From Climacteris rufus (Eukaryota > Chordata > Aves > Passeriformes > Climacteridae), in the NCBI GenBank assembly GCA_013398175.1, contig VZRZ01008555.1, positions 2,698,492 to 2,762,491 on the forward strand: DNA of 64,000 nt, read 5' to 3'. Of the stretch, positions 62,864 to 64,000 are shown piece after piece; position 1 is the stretch's first letter, and every line of letters begins with the position of its first letter. The translations under genes were made by a program, and so were the position numbers. The notes beneath the pieces were generated by a model, which ran no database searches, was not told the DNA's origin, and saw nothing but the letters and a program-made list of their open reading frames with translations.

Positions 62864-62970
62864 TTGAGCAACCTGGTCTATTAGAAGGTGTTATTGTCCA
62901 TTGCAGAGGGGTTGGAACTGGATGATCTTTAAGGCCCTTTCAAATCCAAACCATTTTATGAGTCTATGAA
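62864..62970 (+). mobile_element. CR1 3' terminal fragment
   Basis: In plus orientation: GAGCAACCTGGTCTATTAGA, GGGGTTGGAACTGGATGATC, TTTAAGGCCCTTTCAAATCC, ending in CATTTTATGAGTCTATGAA. It is a 107-bp CR1 3' end of the same type as the 18.6-kb copy, but with a decayed tail. Confidence 0.9.
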
Positions 62971-64000
62971 AATGAAGATTTATTGTGTGTTACTTTGTGA
63001 TTAACTGACATCTCCTAAGGTAAAGTAAGAAATCCTTAAAGTTTCCATCTCTAAAGTCTTGCAGAGCATAACAGCTATAGTCTTTAGCAATTCAGTTTTA
63101 AGTACTATTGATAGATTTGTCTCTTTCAAAAGATCATTTTTTCATAGGATTTTTCTACAAAATAGCTGAAATCCTTCCAGGTAATATCTCTCTTTCTCAC
63201 ACTTCCCCATTAACTTTCCTTTTGTTTTGCTCAAAAGTCTTCATGTCATCTGTCCTCAGGAACAACTTCATTACATAGCAATTGAAACTCCATGTTATAA
63301 CTCATCTTGGTAAAAAGAAAAACACAGCTCATTTGCACAAGAAATGTCATGGAGTTTTGCTTAAACATTAGCAGAGAGCATGATACAGAAATTGCAAGCC
63401 CAGCCATTTATCAACTGACTAACCTGACCAGGCTTGACACCCAATAGTGATCTGGCTGTAATTTGTGAATACGATATGTCTCTCACAATGCTCCTTCTGC
63501 CTGTGGTAATCATTTCTGTATTGTGATCAAGAGACTTTGACAGAAGCTGGACACTCTAGGCTGGCATGCAAACATCCAGGCTCCTAAACTGCTAAATAGA
63601 TGCAGAAAAGAGAATAAAATATTAGACCAGAATAAGTTTTCATTCCAAAGGGATGCATTCCAAAGTGTAATCATTTGTCAAGCTGAAGAGTGGTCTTCAG
63701 CTTGCCATCTTCTACAGCAGTGTTACACTCAGTGGAGACCCTGCCTTCTCAATGCAATTTGAAAATCCTTTAAAGAGATTTCAATGACATGAGGATGACT
63801 CTAGCTCACTATATTGTCACTTCATTATATTATGGTATTACAGTAGTATCTGGAGGATTCATTCACATACATAGGCACTGTAAAAAACACCAATCACTTC
63901 CTTTTCCACAAGTTTACAGTTAGCAGTGAATAACTGATATGAATTATTTAACATTCAAAATCTTAGTTTAGAAGAAGTGAAACTTTCTATTTGGGGCGGG
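62971..64000. other. Gene-free AT-rich stretch
   Basis: No ORF, repeat or RNA gene is recognised up to the end of the window. Confidence 0.45.

Noticed and set aside
1..64000. CRISPR arrays, operons, tRNA or rRNA genes
   Set aside because: No regularly spaced unique-spacer repeats, cloverleaf-like sequences or rRNA-like segments were seen. The only tandem arrays are microsatellites, the CR1 tail and the LTR-internal units.

Overview
The window looks like about 64 kb of AT-rich bird genome without a recognisable gene. Three things point to a bird. There are many 5'-truncated CR1 LINE copies with the diagnostic ATTCTATG-type 3' tail, on both strands. There are several long-terminal-repeat (LTR) copies whose sequence I recognise from memory as avian endogenous retrovirus (ERV) families; the mix fits a songbird or near relative, but this is unverified. 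Mammalian SINEs and L1 are absent. No open reading frame shows a convincing protein family, codon-like conservation or splice structure. The longest ORFs come from simple repeats or are isolated and unrecognised. The segment is either intergenic or deep inside a large intron.

Layout. 0-22 kb: mostly unique AT-rich DNA with a GC-rich block of unknown origin (about 347-675), a poly-C/N gap (about 4.09-4.12 kb), CR1 fragments at 6.9, 8.1, 13.5 and 18.6 kb, and an old CR1-like relic near 15.4 kb. 22.9-25.8 kb: a dense cluster made of a three-zone GGAAA/GGAA/AAAG microsatellite, a minus-strand LTR, a 770-bp CR1 and a complete-looking plus-strand solo LTR. 28-33 kb: a short CR1 and a solo LTR split by a later CR1 insertion. 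33-42 kb: mostly unique DNA that includes stretches resembling conserved non-coding elements and, at 38.45-38.79 kb, a near-perfect direct duplication around a single N that is very probably an assembly artefact. 42-48 kb: CR1 pieces, a CpG-rich block of unknown origin (about 43.96-44.54 kb) and a truncated LTR. 51-57 kb: a CR1 with an odd inverted tail, a roughly 1.06-kb plus-strand LTR with internal 45-bp degenerate repeats, a G-quadruplex motif, and a younger-looking minus-strand LTR of the same family as the 46.7-kb copy. 59-63 kb: a pyrimidine tract, a probable hAT-Charlie terminal repeat and two CR1 copies.

There is no operon, CRISPR array, tRNA or rRNA here, and I found no convincing new biological system. 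The most informative observations concern genome history (nested insertions, CpG decay between LTR copies), one unidentified CpG-rich block, and two assembly problems. LTR and CR1 calls rest on recalled consensus features and visible signals (TG/CA ends, TATA, AATAAA, CR1 tails). No alignment or database search was run.
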